Below the pieces are notes generated by a model, which worked only from the letters and a program-made list of their open reading frames with translations, searched no databases and had not been told where the DNA came from. Position numbers and translations under genes: made by a program. This document shows positions 35,472 to 44,838 of a stretch of DNA of 64,000 nt, piece after piece. The stretch is from CAYFZO01 sp965226235 (lineage in GTDB: Bacteria; Pseudomonadota; Gammaproteobacteria; Poriferisulfidales; Oxydemutatoraceae): assembly GCA_965226235.1 (NCBI GenBank), contig OZ245335.1, positions 1,488,001 through 1,552,000 on the forward strand, given 5' to 3'. Numbering within the stretch: position 1 is the first letter of the stretch; every line of letters starts with the position of its first letter.

Positions 35472-37040
35472 ATGGCGAAACAAGCAAACAATAACGGCGC
35501 CAATCTCGGATTCGAGACGCAACTCTGGGCGGCGGCGGACAAGCTGCGCGGCAACATGGAGCCGTCCGACTACAAGCATGTCGCGCTCGGCCTGATCTTC
35601 CTCAAATACATCTCGGATGCCTTCGAGGCAAAGCGGGCAGCGTTACTTGAGAAGGAACTGGCCGACGCGGAGGACCCGGATGAGTACCGCGCCGAAAATG
35701 TCTTCTGGGTTCCGAAGGAGGCTCGCTGGTCACGCCTGCAGGCGATGGCCAGGCAGCCGACGATCGGTAAGGACATCGACGACGCGATGCGGGCGATCGA
35801 AGCCAGAAACACCTCGCTGAAGGGCGTCCTGCCGAAGGACTACGCCCGCCCGGCGCTCAACAAGGTCATGCTCGGCGAGTTGATCGACCTCGTGAGTGGG
35901 ATCGGCATGGCCGAGGAGGCCGACCGCTCCCGCGACATTCTCGGGCGCGTCTATGAGTATTTCCTCGGTGGCTTCGCCGGTGCCGAGGGCAAGCGCGGTG
36001 GGGAGTTCTACACGCCGCGCTCGGTCGTCCGGTTGCTGGTCGAGATGCTGGAGCCCTACAAGGGCCGCGTCTATGACCCCTGCTGCGGTTCCGGCGGCAT
36101 GTTCGTCCAGTCCGAGAAGTTCGTCGAGGAACACGGCGGGCGCATCGGCGACATCGCGATCTACGGGCAGGAGAGCAACTACACGACCTGGCGGCTGGCC
36201 ATGATGAACCTCGCGGTGCGCGGCATCGACGCCGACATCCGCTGGAACAACGAGGGCAGCTTCCACAAGGACGAGCTACAGGACCTCAAGGCCGACTTTA
36301 TCCTCGCCAATCCGCCGTTTAACATCTCCGATTGGGGCGGCGACCGGCTGCGGGAAGACGCACGCTGGAAGTTCGGCGTGCCGCCGGCGAGCAACGCCAA
36401 CTACGGCTGGCTCCAGCACATCCACCATCACCTCGCGCCGAACGGAACGGCGGGCGTGGTGCTCGCCAACGGCTCCATGTCCTCTGGGCAGTCCGGCGAG
36501 GGCGACATCCGCCGCGCCATGGTCGAGGGCGACGCGGTGGACTGCATGATTGCCTTGCCAGGGCAGCTCTTTTATTCGACTCAGATTCCTGCCTGCCTCT
36601 GGTTCATCGCCCGTAACAAGAACCCCGGCAACGGCTGGCGCGACCGGTGCGGCGAGGTGCTGTTTATCGACGCCCGCAAGCTAGGGCAGATGGTGGACCG
36701 GACCCGCAAAGAATTTGTCGACGAGGACATATGCAGGATTGCAGCGACCTACCATGCCTGGCGCGGGGAGCCGGACATGGGCGTCTACAAGGACGTACCC
36801 GGCTTTTGCAAGGCCGCGACACGAGGACAAATCAAGGAACATAACCATGTACTGACGCCGGGACGCTATGTGGGCGCTGCGGAGCAGGAAGACGACGGCG
36901 AGCCCTTTGCGGACAAGATGGCGCGCCTCGTCACTCAACTGAAGAAGCAGCAGAAAAAAGGAGCAAAATTGGATGCAGCAATAGAGCGAAACCTGACGAA
37001 ACTTGGGTTCTGGAACGGAGATCATGATGACCAACGCTGA
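35472..37040 (+). CDS. hsdM: Type I restriction-modification system, methyltransferase subunit
   Basis: N6-adenine methyltransferase that with HsdS modifies, and with HsdR restricts, a bipartite target. The helical N-terminus begins near residue 14 (ETQLWAAADKLRGNMEPSDY); motif I is DPCCGSGG at 202-209 and motif IV NPPFNISDWG at 280-289. 522 residues is full length and the frame is intact. The HepT-like gene overlaps its end by 17 bp. The enzyme may still methylate if the fused HsdS works, although HsdR is broken. Confidence 0.95.
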   Translation: MAKQANNNGANLGFETQLWAAADKLRGNMEPSDYKHVALGLIFLKYISDAFEAKRAALLEKELADAEDPDEYRAENVFWVPKEARWSRLQAMARQPTIGKDIDDAMRAIEARNTSLKGVLPKDYARPALNKVMLGELIDLVSGIGMAEEADRSRDILGRVYEYFLGGFAGAEGKRGGEFYTPRSVVRLLVEMLEPYKGRVYDPCCGSGGMFVQSEKFVEEHGGRIGDIAIYGQESNYTTWRLAMMNLAVRGIDADIRWNNEGSFHKDELQDLKADFILANPPFNISDWGGDRLREDARWKFGVPPASNANYGWLQHIHHHLAPNGTAGVVLANGSMSSGQSGEGDIRRAMVEGDAVDCMIALPGQLFYSTQIPACLWFIARNKNPGNGWRDRCGEVLFIDARKLGQMVDRTRKEFVDEDICRIAATYHAWRGEPDMGVYKDVPGFCKAATRGQIKEHNHVLTPGRYVGAAEQEDDGEPFADKMARLVTQLKKQQKKGAKLDAAIERNLTKLGFWNGDHDDQR

Positions 37041-37440
37041 CCTGGAGATTGGCCCGTTCGAACGCGCGATTCAACGCCTTGAAGAAGGGCTGGCACGATA
37101 TCACACCGACACGAGCGATACGCAAATTCGCGACGGTCTGGTTAAGCGCTTCGAGTTCACCTACGAGTTCGGGCACAGGGTACTGAAGCGCTACCTTGAG
37201 TCTGCATCGGCAAATCCAGAGCAGTTCGACACGATGGCCTTTCCGGATCTGATCCGTATGGGAAACGAACAGAGCCTGTTGCTGGGAGATTGGCCGGATT
37301 GGCGAGGCTTCCGCGAAATGCGTGGAAAGACCAGCCATACCTACAACGAGGCTATTGCGCTCGAAGTGGTCGGGGGCATTCCGCGCTTCCTCGAAGAGGC
37401 GGTCCATCTGCGCGACAAGCTGCAGGAACGGCTGGGATGA
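37024..37440 (+). CDS. HepT-like nucleotidyltransferase-substrate-binding protein
   Basis: 138 residues, all alpha. The sequence (PFERAIQRLEEGL, RDGLVKRFEFTYEFG, DWPDWRGFREMRGKTSHTYNEA) fits the HI0074/HepT-like family that pairs with minimal nucleotidyltransferases. In characterised MntA/HepT pairs, HepT is an RNase toxin silenced by AMPylation. The RX4-6H-type motif may be present as RGKTSHTY (near residue 104), so the toxin-like site could be intact. It overlaps hsdM at 37024 and the next gene at 37437 (ATGA). Confidence 0.8.
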   Translation: MMTNADLEIGPFERAIQRLEEGLARYHTDTSDTQIRDGLVKRFEFTYEFGHRVLKRYLESASANPEQFDTMAFPDLIRMGNEQSLLLGDWPDWRGFREMRGKTSHTYNEAIALEVVGGIPRFLEEAVHLRDKLQERLG

Positions 37441-39140
37441 GCGAGACAGCACGCCACCTTGACCTTCGGTCCGATCATTGGGCCATCGTGCACAGTGTCC
37501 TGCGGCAACATGTGCCGGATCGAGAGGTGCTGGCGTTCGGGTCGCGCGCCATCTGGACGGCGAAGAACTACTCCGATCTCGATCTTGCCATCCTGGGCGA
37601 CAACCCGCTTCCGTTGGACGTAAGCGCAGCGCTGGCAGAAGCATTTAGCGAGTCCGATCTTCCCTTCAAGGTTGATCTTGTCGATTGGACGAGGATCAAC
37701 GACACATTCCGTGACATCATCCGCCGCGATGGGGTGGCCGTGCAGATTTCGGCGGGAGAGTCTGACGCAACCGGCAGCAAGCTGGAATCGCCACCAACAT
37801 GTGGAAAGTCGGCTACAGAGAGTCACATCGACGCAGGCACCATGACGCGAGGGTGGCTATTCCATCCAGTGTTCCTGCCGAATTGGCGACGGCGTTCTCT
37901 CCATTCACTGGCGACTTGGGTGAATGGAATCGCATTCAGGGATATCCAGTTTGCCGAGACTGGCCGACCCATCGTGAAGATCGCGGAGATAAAGGGAAGG
38001 ATCAGTGGACAAACAAAATTCACTCAGCAGACGTTTGATGAGTCTGTCCTTGTGCGACCAGGTGACCTCCTTTTCTCTTGGTCGGGGCAACCCGAGACAT
38101 CAATCGACGCATTTTGGTGGAGGGGGCCGGAAGGTTGGCTCAACCAGCATATCTTCAGAGTGACTCCAAAATCGGCTCTCGACATCACCTTTTTCTACTA
38201 CCTGTTGCGTTATCTGAAACCGAACTTCGTTGGTATAGCGAAAAACAAGCAGACAACCGGACTCGGTCACGTCACCAAACTTGACTTGGAAAATCTGGAA
38301 GTCGCCTATCCCGACTCGATGGAACAACGTGCGATCGCCCGCATCCTCGGCACACTCGACGACAAGATCGAGCTAAACCGACAGATGAATGAGACGCTGG
38401 AGGCGATGGCGCGTGCGATCTTCAGGGACTGGTTCGTCGATTTCGGTCCCACCCGCGCCAAGGCCGAAGGCCGCGCCCCTTACCTTGCCTCAGAACTCTG
38501 GGATCTGTTTCCCGACGCCTTGGACGAAGAGGACAAGCCAGTCGGGTGGGAAAGCAAGCCACTAGATGAGGTCGCCGAGTTTCTCAATGGTCTGGCTCTC
38601 CAGAAGTTTCCCGCTTCGGACGCCGAGGGCAGTTTGCCGGTCATCAAGATTGCCGAGCTGCGTAGCGGTATAACGGCGAAATCCAGCCGAGCATCACGTG
38701 AAGTGCCCGAAAAGTATGTCGTTAAGGACGGTGATTTTCTGTTCTCGTGGTCCGGCACCTTGCTGGCAAAATTTTGGACTGAGGGCGAGGGAGCCCTCAA
38801 CCAGCACCTTTTCAAAGTGACCTCTGACCGATACCCAGTATGGTTCTTCAGCCAGTGGGTTGACCACCACTTGAAAGAGTTCCAAGCGATTGCGGCCTCG
38901 AAGGCAACAACGATGGGTCATATCCAACGGAAGCATCTGAAAGAGGCCATGACGATTTGCCCCCCTGACGATGAGCTTATTGTGCTTGGGCAAACGGTTG
39001 GCCAACTTGTGGAGCACACCATCATGAACGATTTGGAAAATCGGACACTCGCCCAGACCCGCGACCTGCTGCTCCCAAAGCTCATGTCCGGCGAAATCCG
39101 CCTCACCGGAGCTGAGAAGGCGTTGGAGGCAGTCACATGA
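37437..39140 (+). CDS. hsdS: Fusion of a MntA-like nucleotidyltransferase with HsdS specificity subunit
   Basis: A single open frame of 567 residues. Residues 1-105 are a minimal nucleotidyltransferase: FGSRAIW at 34-40, SDLDL at 46-50 (metal Asp47, Asp49) and a third acid in FKVDLVDW near 80. A linker (106-135) leads to a complete HsdS: TRD1, a conserved helix with EQRAIARILGTLDDKIELN, then FRDWFVDFGPTRAKAEG, TRD2, and a second helix ending LLPKLMSGEIRL. Met136 (37842) could be an internal HsdS start. Normally these are separate genes. I see no stop between them, so translation would give a fused AMPylase-like/specificity protein. Confidence 0.85.
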   Translation: MSETARHLDLRSDHWAIVHSVLRQHVPDREVLAFGSRAIWTAKNYSDLDLAILGDNPLPLDVSAALAEAFSESDLPFKVDLVDWTRINDTFRDIIRRDGVAVQISAGESDATGSKLESPPTCGKSATESHIDAGTMTRGWLFHPVFLPNWRRRSLHSLATWVNGIAFRDIQFAETGRPIVKIAEIKGRISGQTKFTQQTFDESVLVRPGDLLFSWSGQPETSIDAFWWRGPEGWLNQHIFRVTPKSALDITFFYYLLRYLKPNFVGIAKNKQTTGLGHVTKLDLENLEVAYPDSMEQRAIARILGTLDDKIELNRQMNETLEAMARAIFRDWFVDFGPTRAKAEGRAPYLASELWDLFPDALDEEDKPVGWESKPLDEVAEFLNGLALQKFPASDAEGSLPVIKIAELRSGITAKSSRASREVPEKYVVKDGDFLFSWSGTLLAKFWTEGEGALNQHLFKVTSDRYPVWFFSQWVDHHLKEFQAIAASKATTMGHIQRKHLKEAMTICPPDDELIVLGQTVGQLVEHTIMNDLENRTLAQTRDLLLPKLMSGEIRLTGAEKALEAVT

Positions 39141-40102
39141 ACTCGCTGTTGGGGCGATCCGTTCGTCTTTTCCTGGTAGATGGAACCGCTTCCGGCCTCA
39201 CCACAGCCGAGATCGTAAACTGGACGGGGCATGTGCTGACTGGAGCGCGTAGCGGCTTGCCCGCTTTTCTGAAACGTCCGGAACTCGACCGAACCGGCAT
39301 CTATTTCCTCACGGGGCCCGATCCGGAGGACCCGGACACGCTGCAACTTTACATCGGCGAAAGCGACAACGTGCGCAAACGCCTCGTCCAGCACAGCAAG
39401 GACAGGAACAAGGACTTCTGGGAACGCACCTGCGTCGTGACCAGCAAGGACCAGAACATCACCAAGGCGCACGCACGCTATCTCGAGGCTCGGCTGATTA
39501 CCATTGCGAATGCCGTTGGCACCGCCACTGTCGTCAACGAGACAGCCCCGCCGCTGGTCCCTCTGCCCGAGGCCGACAGATCGGATATGGAGTTCTTCGT
39601 CGATCAGCTTCGGCTGATCCTTCCCGTCCTTGGTCTCGACTTCCTGCGCCAACACAAGGCCACAGCGCGGATGACAACAGACGCTATCGAAAAGCCAGGA
39701 CAAGCCGATCTCGCACCACTTTTCCGGCTGAAAAGCAAGAAGCACGGCCTCGAAGCGCAAGCGCGCGAAATCGATGGTGAATTTGTTGTCCTTGCCGGAT
39801 CCGATGCCGTGCAGGAGTGGTGGGGCAACTCAGACCACAGCTATTCGAGACTGCACAGGCAGTTGATCAAGTCAGGGAAACTCGTGCCTGGAAACAATGG
39901 CCGCCTTCGCTTTGCTGAGGATGTTGCATTCCGGAGCCCCAGTGCTGCGTCAGCCGTGATTATCGGACGAACAGACAACGGCAGGATTTCGTGGAAGGCC
40001 AGCGATTCGGACCTCACCTATGGGGACTGGCAGTCCGAGCAAGTGGCCAAGACAGCGTCCGAGGTGTCGAATGCCGAAGACAATGGCGAGACCGCAGGAT
40101 GA
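39137..40102 (+). CDS. GIY-YIG nuclease-family protein
   Basis: 321 residues. GIYFLTG at 54-60 and LYIGESDNVRKRL at 71-83 form the GIY-YIG core, with a Glu further on (ARYLEARLI). The C-terminal half (230-300) with SGKLV and LRFAEDVAFRSPSAASAV resembles a DUF4357-type domain, which often accompanies GIY-YIG proteins in type I loci. It overlaps hsdS by four bases (ATGA), so it belongs to the operon. Its role may be extra restriction or anti-mobile activity. Confidence 0.82.
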   Translation: MNSLLGRSVRLFLVDGTASGLTTAEIVNWTGHVLTGARSGLPAFLKRPELDRTGIYFLTGPDPEDPDTLQLYIGESDNVRKRLVQHSKDRNKDFWERTCVVTSKDQNITKAHARYLEARLITIANAVGTATVVNETAPPLVPLPEADRSDMEFFVDQLRLILPVLGLDFLRQHKATARMTTDAIEKPGQADLAPLFRLKSKKHGLEAQAREIDGEFVVLAGSDAVQEWWGNSDHSYSRLHRQLIKSGKLVPGNNGRLRFAEDVAFRSPSAASAVIIGRTDNGRISWKASDSDLTYGDWQSEQVAKTASEVSNAEDNGETAG

Positions 40103-40284
40103 AGTTCTCGGAAAGCCACATCGGGGACGCCGCTCTCGAACGTCTCAATCCGCACCTGCCCGCCGAGACGTTGGAGGAGGTGCTGTGCAAGGTACAGCAG
40201 ACCGAGACCCCCTGCTTCCCAAAGCACATGTCCGGCGAAATCCGCCTCGCCGAGACTGGAAAGACGATGGAGGCTGTGGCATGA
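40099..40284 (+). pseudogene. Chimeric mini-gene made of hsdR and hsdS pieces
   Basis: 61 codons, ATGA-coupled to the GIY-YIG gene. The first 14 residues (ESHIGDAALE) match the HsdR N-terminus; after a deletion comes RLNPHLPAETLEEVL and KVQQTETP, HsdR residues 58-80; after a second junction comes PKHMSGEIRL, the HsdS C-terminus, ending in a stop. All three parts align with the neighbouring hsdR (42789) and hsdS. It is a recombination scar from another copy of the locus, not a functional gene. Confidence 0.85.
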
Positions 40285-41111
40285 GTTCCTTGACGGACAT
40301 CGAGAAGCGCTATTTGGAAAAATTGCTCTGCATGGACAGCGGCTATGTCCTTGATTTCAATGATGCCACTTATGGCGAGTTCTTCAAACGGCATAACATC
40401 AATATCCACGGACGCAAGTATCGAACCTTGGGAACATCCAAGGCCAAGAAGCTCCGTGCTTTCTGGGGATCGGAATCCGATCAACTGGTTGGAGCCGTGC
40501 TGTCCGAGATGCTGGACTCCTATGAGGTTGAATGCGAGCTAAATGATGGAGACATAGACAAGACTTTGCTGGCAAAAGTGCGCGGCATCGTTGGCCGTCT
40601 GACCGGTCAACCTGTCGTTCCCAAATCTGCCACAAACGAAGGCGAGTTTCTGGATCGCGAGTTCGACATTCCGAACATCCATGAGTTGCCGATTGACGGC
40701 AGGTCGTGCCGATCGTCGAAGCGCGGCTGAACGAGGCTCGCGTAGTGTTCGGCGCCGGTGCGCATCTGTCGGTGATTTTCCTGTGCGGTAGCGTCCTGGA
40801 AGCAGTCCTGCTTGGCGCGGCTCAGAAGTCCCCAGCCAATTTCAATCAGGCGAAAGCGACACCAAAGGCAAAAGATGGTTCGCCGAAACGTTTCCACGAA
40901 TGGAGCCTCGCTGCAACTGATCAACGTTGCTTGCGAGGTCGGTGCCCTGACGCCCGACATCAAGCAATTCGGTCACGGGTTGCGCGATTTCAGAAATTAC
41001 ATCCACCCCTACAAGGAGATGACATCGGGTTTTACGCCGGATGAATACACCGCCAGACTCTGCTTCCATGCCCTGAAGGCGGCGCTGGCAAGTCTGGCCA
41101 AGAGGCACTGA
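40281..41111 (+). pseudogene. Frameshifted hypothetical gene (abortive-infection-like)
   Basis: Starts ATGA-coupled at 40281 and reads SSLTDIEKRYLEKLL, then GRKYRTLGTSKAKKL. Near 40705 the frame changes: VVPIVEARLNEARVVFGAGAHL, SVIFLCGSVLEAVLLG. Near 40905 it changes again: LINVACEVGALTPDIKQFGHGLRDFRNYIHP to a stop at 41111. Two single-base indels would restore a protein of about 275 residues. The last part resembles the C-terminal domain of abortive-infection proteins that accompany restriction loci, but I am not certain of the family. Confidence 0.65.
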
Positions 41112-42274
41112 TGATCCGTGTCCCCGTAAATCCCGAGCTTCTCCGCTGGGCGTGTGAGCGCTCCGGGATCGCGCACGAAGACCTGGAAGCGAAGTTCAAG
41201 AAGCTGCCGGAGTGGGAGGACGGCAAAACGCAGCCTACCCTGAAGCAGGTGGAAGCGTTCGCGCGCGCGGTCCATGTGCCGGTCGGTTACCTGTTTCTCA
41301 CGGAGCCACCGGAGGAACCCGTTCCCATCCCGGACTTCCGCACCTTCGCTGGGCAGGCGGTTACACGCCCGAGCCCGAACCTGCTGGACACGATCTACAC
41401 CTGCCAGGAACGGCAGAGCTGGTATCGGGATTTCGCCCGCGTCGCCAGCCAACCGGGATTTGACTTCGTCGGTAGCGCGACAGTCGATGCATCTCCCGAG
41501 ACCGTGGCGGCTGAAATGCGCGAGACCCTCGGCTTCGACCTTGCGGCCCGCCGGGAATGCTCGACGTGGACCGACGCCCTGCGCCTGTTCATCCATCAGG
41601 CCGACGAGACTGGTGTGCTCGTCATGGTGAGCGGGGTTGTGATGTCCAGCAACAGCCGCCGTCTCGATCCTGCCGAGTTTCGCGGCTTTGCGCTGTCCGA
41701 TCCTCTAGCGCCGCTGATCTTCGTCAACGGCGCGGACAGCAAGGCGGCGCAGATGTTCACGCTCGCCCATGAGCTTGCGCATATCTGGCTGGGAGAATCC
41801 GCCTTGTCGAATCTTGGGGGCGAGCCGAAGCCGGGCTTCCGACGCGAGGAGGTATGGTGCAACGCGGTGGCAGCGGAGCTTCTGGTGCCGTTGGCTGCCT
41901 TGCACACCGAGTTGCTGCACGACGAACCGCTTCCAGATGCCTTGTCCCGTCTGGCGCGGACCTTCAAGGTCAGCACGTTGGTCATCCTGCGGCGCCTGCT
42001 TGACGCGAACTGGCTTACGCGCGAGCGTTTCAACAACGCCTGGGCGCAAGAGATCGAAAAGATCGAACGCCTGCGGATTCTCGTTCAAGGCGGCAACGGG
42101 GGCGGCGACTTTTATCGCACAACGCTGGCGCGTGTGAGCCACCGGTTCGCCTGCGCGCTCGTCGTGAGCACGCTTGAAGGGCAGACGCTCTACCGGGACG
42201 CGTTCAGGATGCTGGGGGTCAAGAAGACCGAGACCTTCAATAATCTCGGGCGCGAAGCAGGGGTGATGGGATGA
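41111..42274 (+). CDS. ImmA/IrrE-type metallopeptidase with XRE-like N-terminus
   Basis: 387 residues. The N-terminal 65 residues (NPELLRWACERSG, WEDGKTQPTLKQVEAFARA, VPVGYLFL) form an XRE-type helix-turn-helix; the zinc-protease motif HELAH is at 220-224 in TLAHELAHIWLGE, with a downstream Glu-containing NAVAAELLVP. Such proteins cleave repressors or act as antitoxin-linked regulators. It overlaps the DUF4411 gene by four bases, a pairing often met in mobile loci. Frame intact. Confidence 0.88.
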   Translation: MIRVPVNPELLRWACERSGIAHEDLEAKFKKLPEWEDGKTQPTLKQVEAFARAVHVPVGYLFLTEPPEEPVPIPDFRTFAGQAVTRPSPNLLDTIYTCQERQSWYRDFARVASQPGFDFVGSATVDASPETVAAEMRETLGFDLAARRECSTWTDALRLFIHQADETGVLVMVSGVVMSSNSRRLDPAEFRGFALSDPLAPLIFVNGADSKAAQMFTLAHELAHIWLGESALSNLGGEPKPGFRREEVWCNAVAAELLVPLAALHTELLHDEPLPDALSRLARTFKVSTLVILRRLLDANWLTRERFNNAWAQEIEKIERLRILVQGGNGGGDFYRTTLARVSHRFACALVVSTLEGQTLYRDAFRMLGVKKTETFNNLGREAGVMG

Positions 42275-42789
42275 CCGATTATCTCCTTGATGCAAACGTT
42301 TTCATCCAAGCCAAGAATCTGCATTACGGCTTCGATTTCTGCCCCGCTTTCTGGGATTGGCTGGTCGAGCAGAACCGCGCGGGAAAAGTCGCGAGCATCG
42401 AGAAAATCGCTGACGAGCTACACGCCGGAGAAGACGATCTTGCCGACTGGGCCGAGGCACGGGGCGACGGTTTCTTTCTGAGTCCGGATAACGCAGTCGT
42501 GCCAGCCCTTCGCGCTGTGAGCAATTGGGCCAGCGGCAATGGATACCAGCCTGCCGCCGTCGCAACCTTTCTACAGGTCGCCGACTACTGGCTTGTCGCC
42601 CACGCGCTTGCTCACAGCTACATTGTCGTCACTCACGAAGTTCCCGCAGGCACCATTCAAAAGAACAAGCAAAAGATCAAGATTCCAAACGCCTGCATCG
42701 GTCTCGGTTTACGTTGCATGAGCACCTACGAGATGCTCCGCCGTGAACGGGCGAGGTTCGTCTTAGGGCCAGGCAGAGAGGCCGCCTGA
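42271..42789 (+). CDS. DUF4411-family, PIN-like protein
   Basis: 172 residues. The start YLLDANVFIQAKN with Asp7 is PIN-like, followed by ADELHAGEDDLADWA and the late acid region VADYWLVAHALAHSYIVVTHE. Family members pair with ImmA/IrrE proteins and are proposed toxins or nucleases. The pair is intact, although the surrounding type I genes are broken. The stop is adjacent to the hsdR start at 42789 (TGATG). Confidence 0.8.
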   Translation: MTDYLLDANVFIQAKNLHYGFDFCPAFWDWLVEQNRAGKVASIEKIADELHAGEDDLADWAEARGDGFFLSPDNAVVPALRAVSNWASGNGYQPAAVATFLQVADYWLVAHALAHSYIVVTHEVPAGTIQKNKQKIKIPNACIGLGLRCMSTYEMLRRERARFVLGPGREAA

Positions 42790-44333
42790 TGGCTGGTGTC
42801 ACCGAAAGCCACGTCGAGGACGCCGCTCTCGAATGGCTCTCCGAACTCGGTTACGCCGTACTGCACGGGCCGAAAATCTCCCCGGACGGCCCCACGCCCG
42901 AGCGCATCAGCTACGATGAGGTTTTGCTGACCTCGCGCCTTCGCAAAGCACTCAAACGCCTCAACCCACACCTGCCCGCCGAGACGCTGGAGGAGGTGCT
43001 GCACAAGGTGCAGCAGACGGATACTCCCTTACTCATTGAGGAGAACCGCCGCCTACACCGCTATCTAATCGAGGGCGTGCCGGTCGAGATCGCCCGCGAG
43101 GACGGCAGCATCGGCGGCGATGTCGCCTGGCTGATCGACTTTGTGAATGTGGACGCCAACGACTGGCTGGCGGTGAACCAGTACACGGTGGTCGAGGACC
43201 GCCATAACCGACGCCCCGATGTGGTGCTGTTTATCAACGGCCTGCCCATGGCTGTGATCGAGTTGAAGAATCCTGGCGGCGAGAACGCCACCCTCGAAGG
43301 AGCCTTCAACCAACTCCAGACCTACAAGGCCGAGATACCGTCGTTGTTTCGCACCAACGCCGTGCTGGTGACCTCGGACGGACTCAATGCGCGCGTCGGC
43401 TCGCTGACCGCCAACCTTGAACGGTTCATGCCCTGGCGTACCGTGGACGGCACCGCAGTCGCCCCAAAAGGCGAACCGGAACTCGAAACGCTCATCAATG
43501 GCGTGTTCGAGAAAACCCGGTTTCTGACCTTGATCCATGATTTCACCGTGTTCGAGGACACGGGTGCCGGGATTGTCAAGATCGTGGCTGGGTATCATCA
43601 GTTCCACGCCGTGCTCCACGCGGTCGAAAAAACGGTCGCGGCCACGAGCCCTGAAGGCGATCGCCGCATTGGGGTCATCTGGCATACGCAGGGCTCGGGC
43701 AAGAGCCTGCTCATGGTCTTCTACGCCGGGCAGATCATCACCCACCCAGCGATGGAGAACCCGACCGTGGTTGTCATCACCGACCGCAACGACCTCGATG
43801 ACCAGCTTTTCGGCACTTTCTCCATGTGCTGGGAACTGATCCGTCAGATCCCGAGGCAGGCCGACAGCCGCGAGGATTTACAGGAGATGCTGACCTGTCC
43901 CTCTGGCGGCGTGGTGTTCACGACCATCCAGAAGTTCTCGCCCGAGCGCGGCGAGACCGACTATCCGGTTCTGACCGACCGCCGAAACGTCGTGGTGATC
44001 GCCGACGAGGCGCATCGCAGTCAGTACGGATTCCGGGCCAAGGTGGAGCGCAAGACCGGTGAAATCTCCTTCTACGACGCCTTGGCCCAGAACGAAAGCG
44101 CGGTTGAAGTCATGGGCAACGATCACCTCCGCGTGATCGCCCACGATCTATTGAGCAGCCTGAAAAGCACCGCGTCCGTGGACTGGCAGCATCGGGAGTC
44201 GGCGCGGGCGAAGATGCGGGTTCTCGTCAAACGCATTCTCCGCAAGTACGGCTATCCGCCGGACCTTCAGGACGCCGCCGTGCAGACCATCCTGCAACAG
44301 GCCGAAGTGCTCTCGGCAAGGTGGGCCGCATGA
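42789..44333 (+). pseudogene. hsdR: Type I restriction endonuclease HsdR with internal deletion
   Basis: An open frame of 514 codons, about half the usual length. Present: the PD-(D/E)xK nuclease (D144 in RRPDVVLF, E158 and K160 in AVIELKN), Walker A HTQGSGKS (299-306), and DEAH (406-409). At residue 426-428 (about 44067) the sequence jumps from RKTGEIS to FYDALAQNESAVEVMG, the C-terminal helical region. Motifs III-VI of the helicase are missing. The deletion keeps the frame, so a protein may be made, but translocation and cleavage should be lost. The last part matches a duplicated segment at 45.95 kb. Confidence 0.85.
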
Positions 44334-44455
44334 CAGCCATGACTTTCGCCGAGTTCGAGGTGATATCCGTGTGCGACCGGGAGGAAGGGGTTCTGGCGGA
44401 GGTGCTGTTGCGATGACCTCGGGAAAGCGCATCGTTTGCCGCTACAGCAGAGGGG

Positions 44456-44773
44456 GTGGAAATGCACGCTGCCATCGCTGACAAGCGGAAAGAACTGGCC
44501 GAACTCTGTCGGCGGTACGATGTAGTACGCCTCGAAATTTTTGGCTCGGCGGCGCGTGGCACGGACTTCGATCCACAAACCAGCGACGCCGACTTCCTTG
44601 TGGAATTCGATCCCGACAGTGGCCTACCGCCTTTCGACCAGTACTTCGGTCTCGTCAACGCATTGCGCGAAACTCTGGGGTGCCCGGTTGATCTTGTCGA
44701 AAGTCACGTGATCCGCAATCCGTATCTGCGCACCTCCATCAACCAATCGCGCGAGCTTGTCTATGCGTCGTGA
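44456..44773 (+). CDS. Minimal nucleotidyltransferase (MntA-like)
   Basis: 105 residues from GTG 44456, or 103 from ATG 44462, which has a good ribosome-binding site (gagggggtgg) just upstream. IFGSAARGTDF (near 28-38) and TSDADFLVEFD (near 42-52) are the nucleotide-binding and metal-binding signatures. Such proteins are AMPylating antitoxins for HepT toxins. No HepT gene follows; a repeat region does. A degenerate copy lies at 46480-46830. Confidence 0.85.
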   Translation: MEMHAAIADKRKELAELCRRYDVVRLEIFGSAARGTDFDPQTSDADFLVEFDPDSGLPPFDQYFGLVNALRETLGCPVDLVESHVIRNPYLRTSINQSRELVYAS

Positions 44774-44818
44774 CCCGCGCGTACGGCGCATGGGTTTCTT
44801 CCGATAATATTGCTGTAG

Positions 44819-44838
44819 GGGCGATGCATGCGTCGCCC
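44819..44838. repeat. Palindromic repeat, gggcgatgcatgcgtcgccc type
   Basis: A 20-bp near-perfect palindrome flanked by gta on the left and ttgcacagg on the right. The same palindrome occurs at 46912-46932 (with one inserted base), 56581-56600 and 56745-56764. It lies between genes in all cases, like REP elements. Confidence 0.85.
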
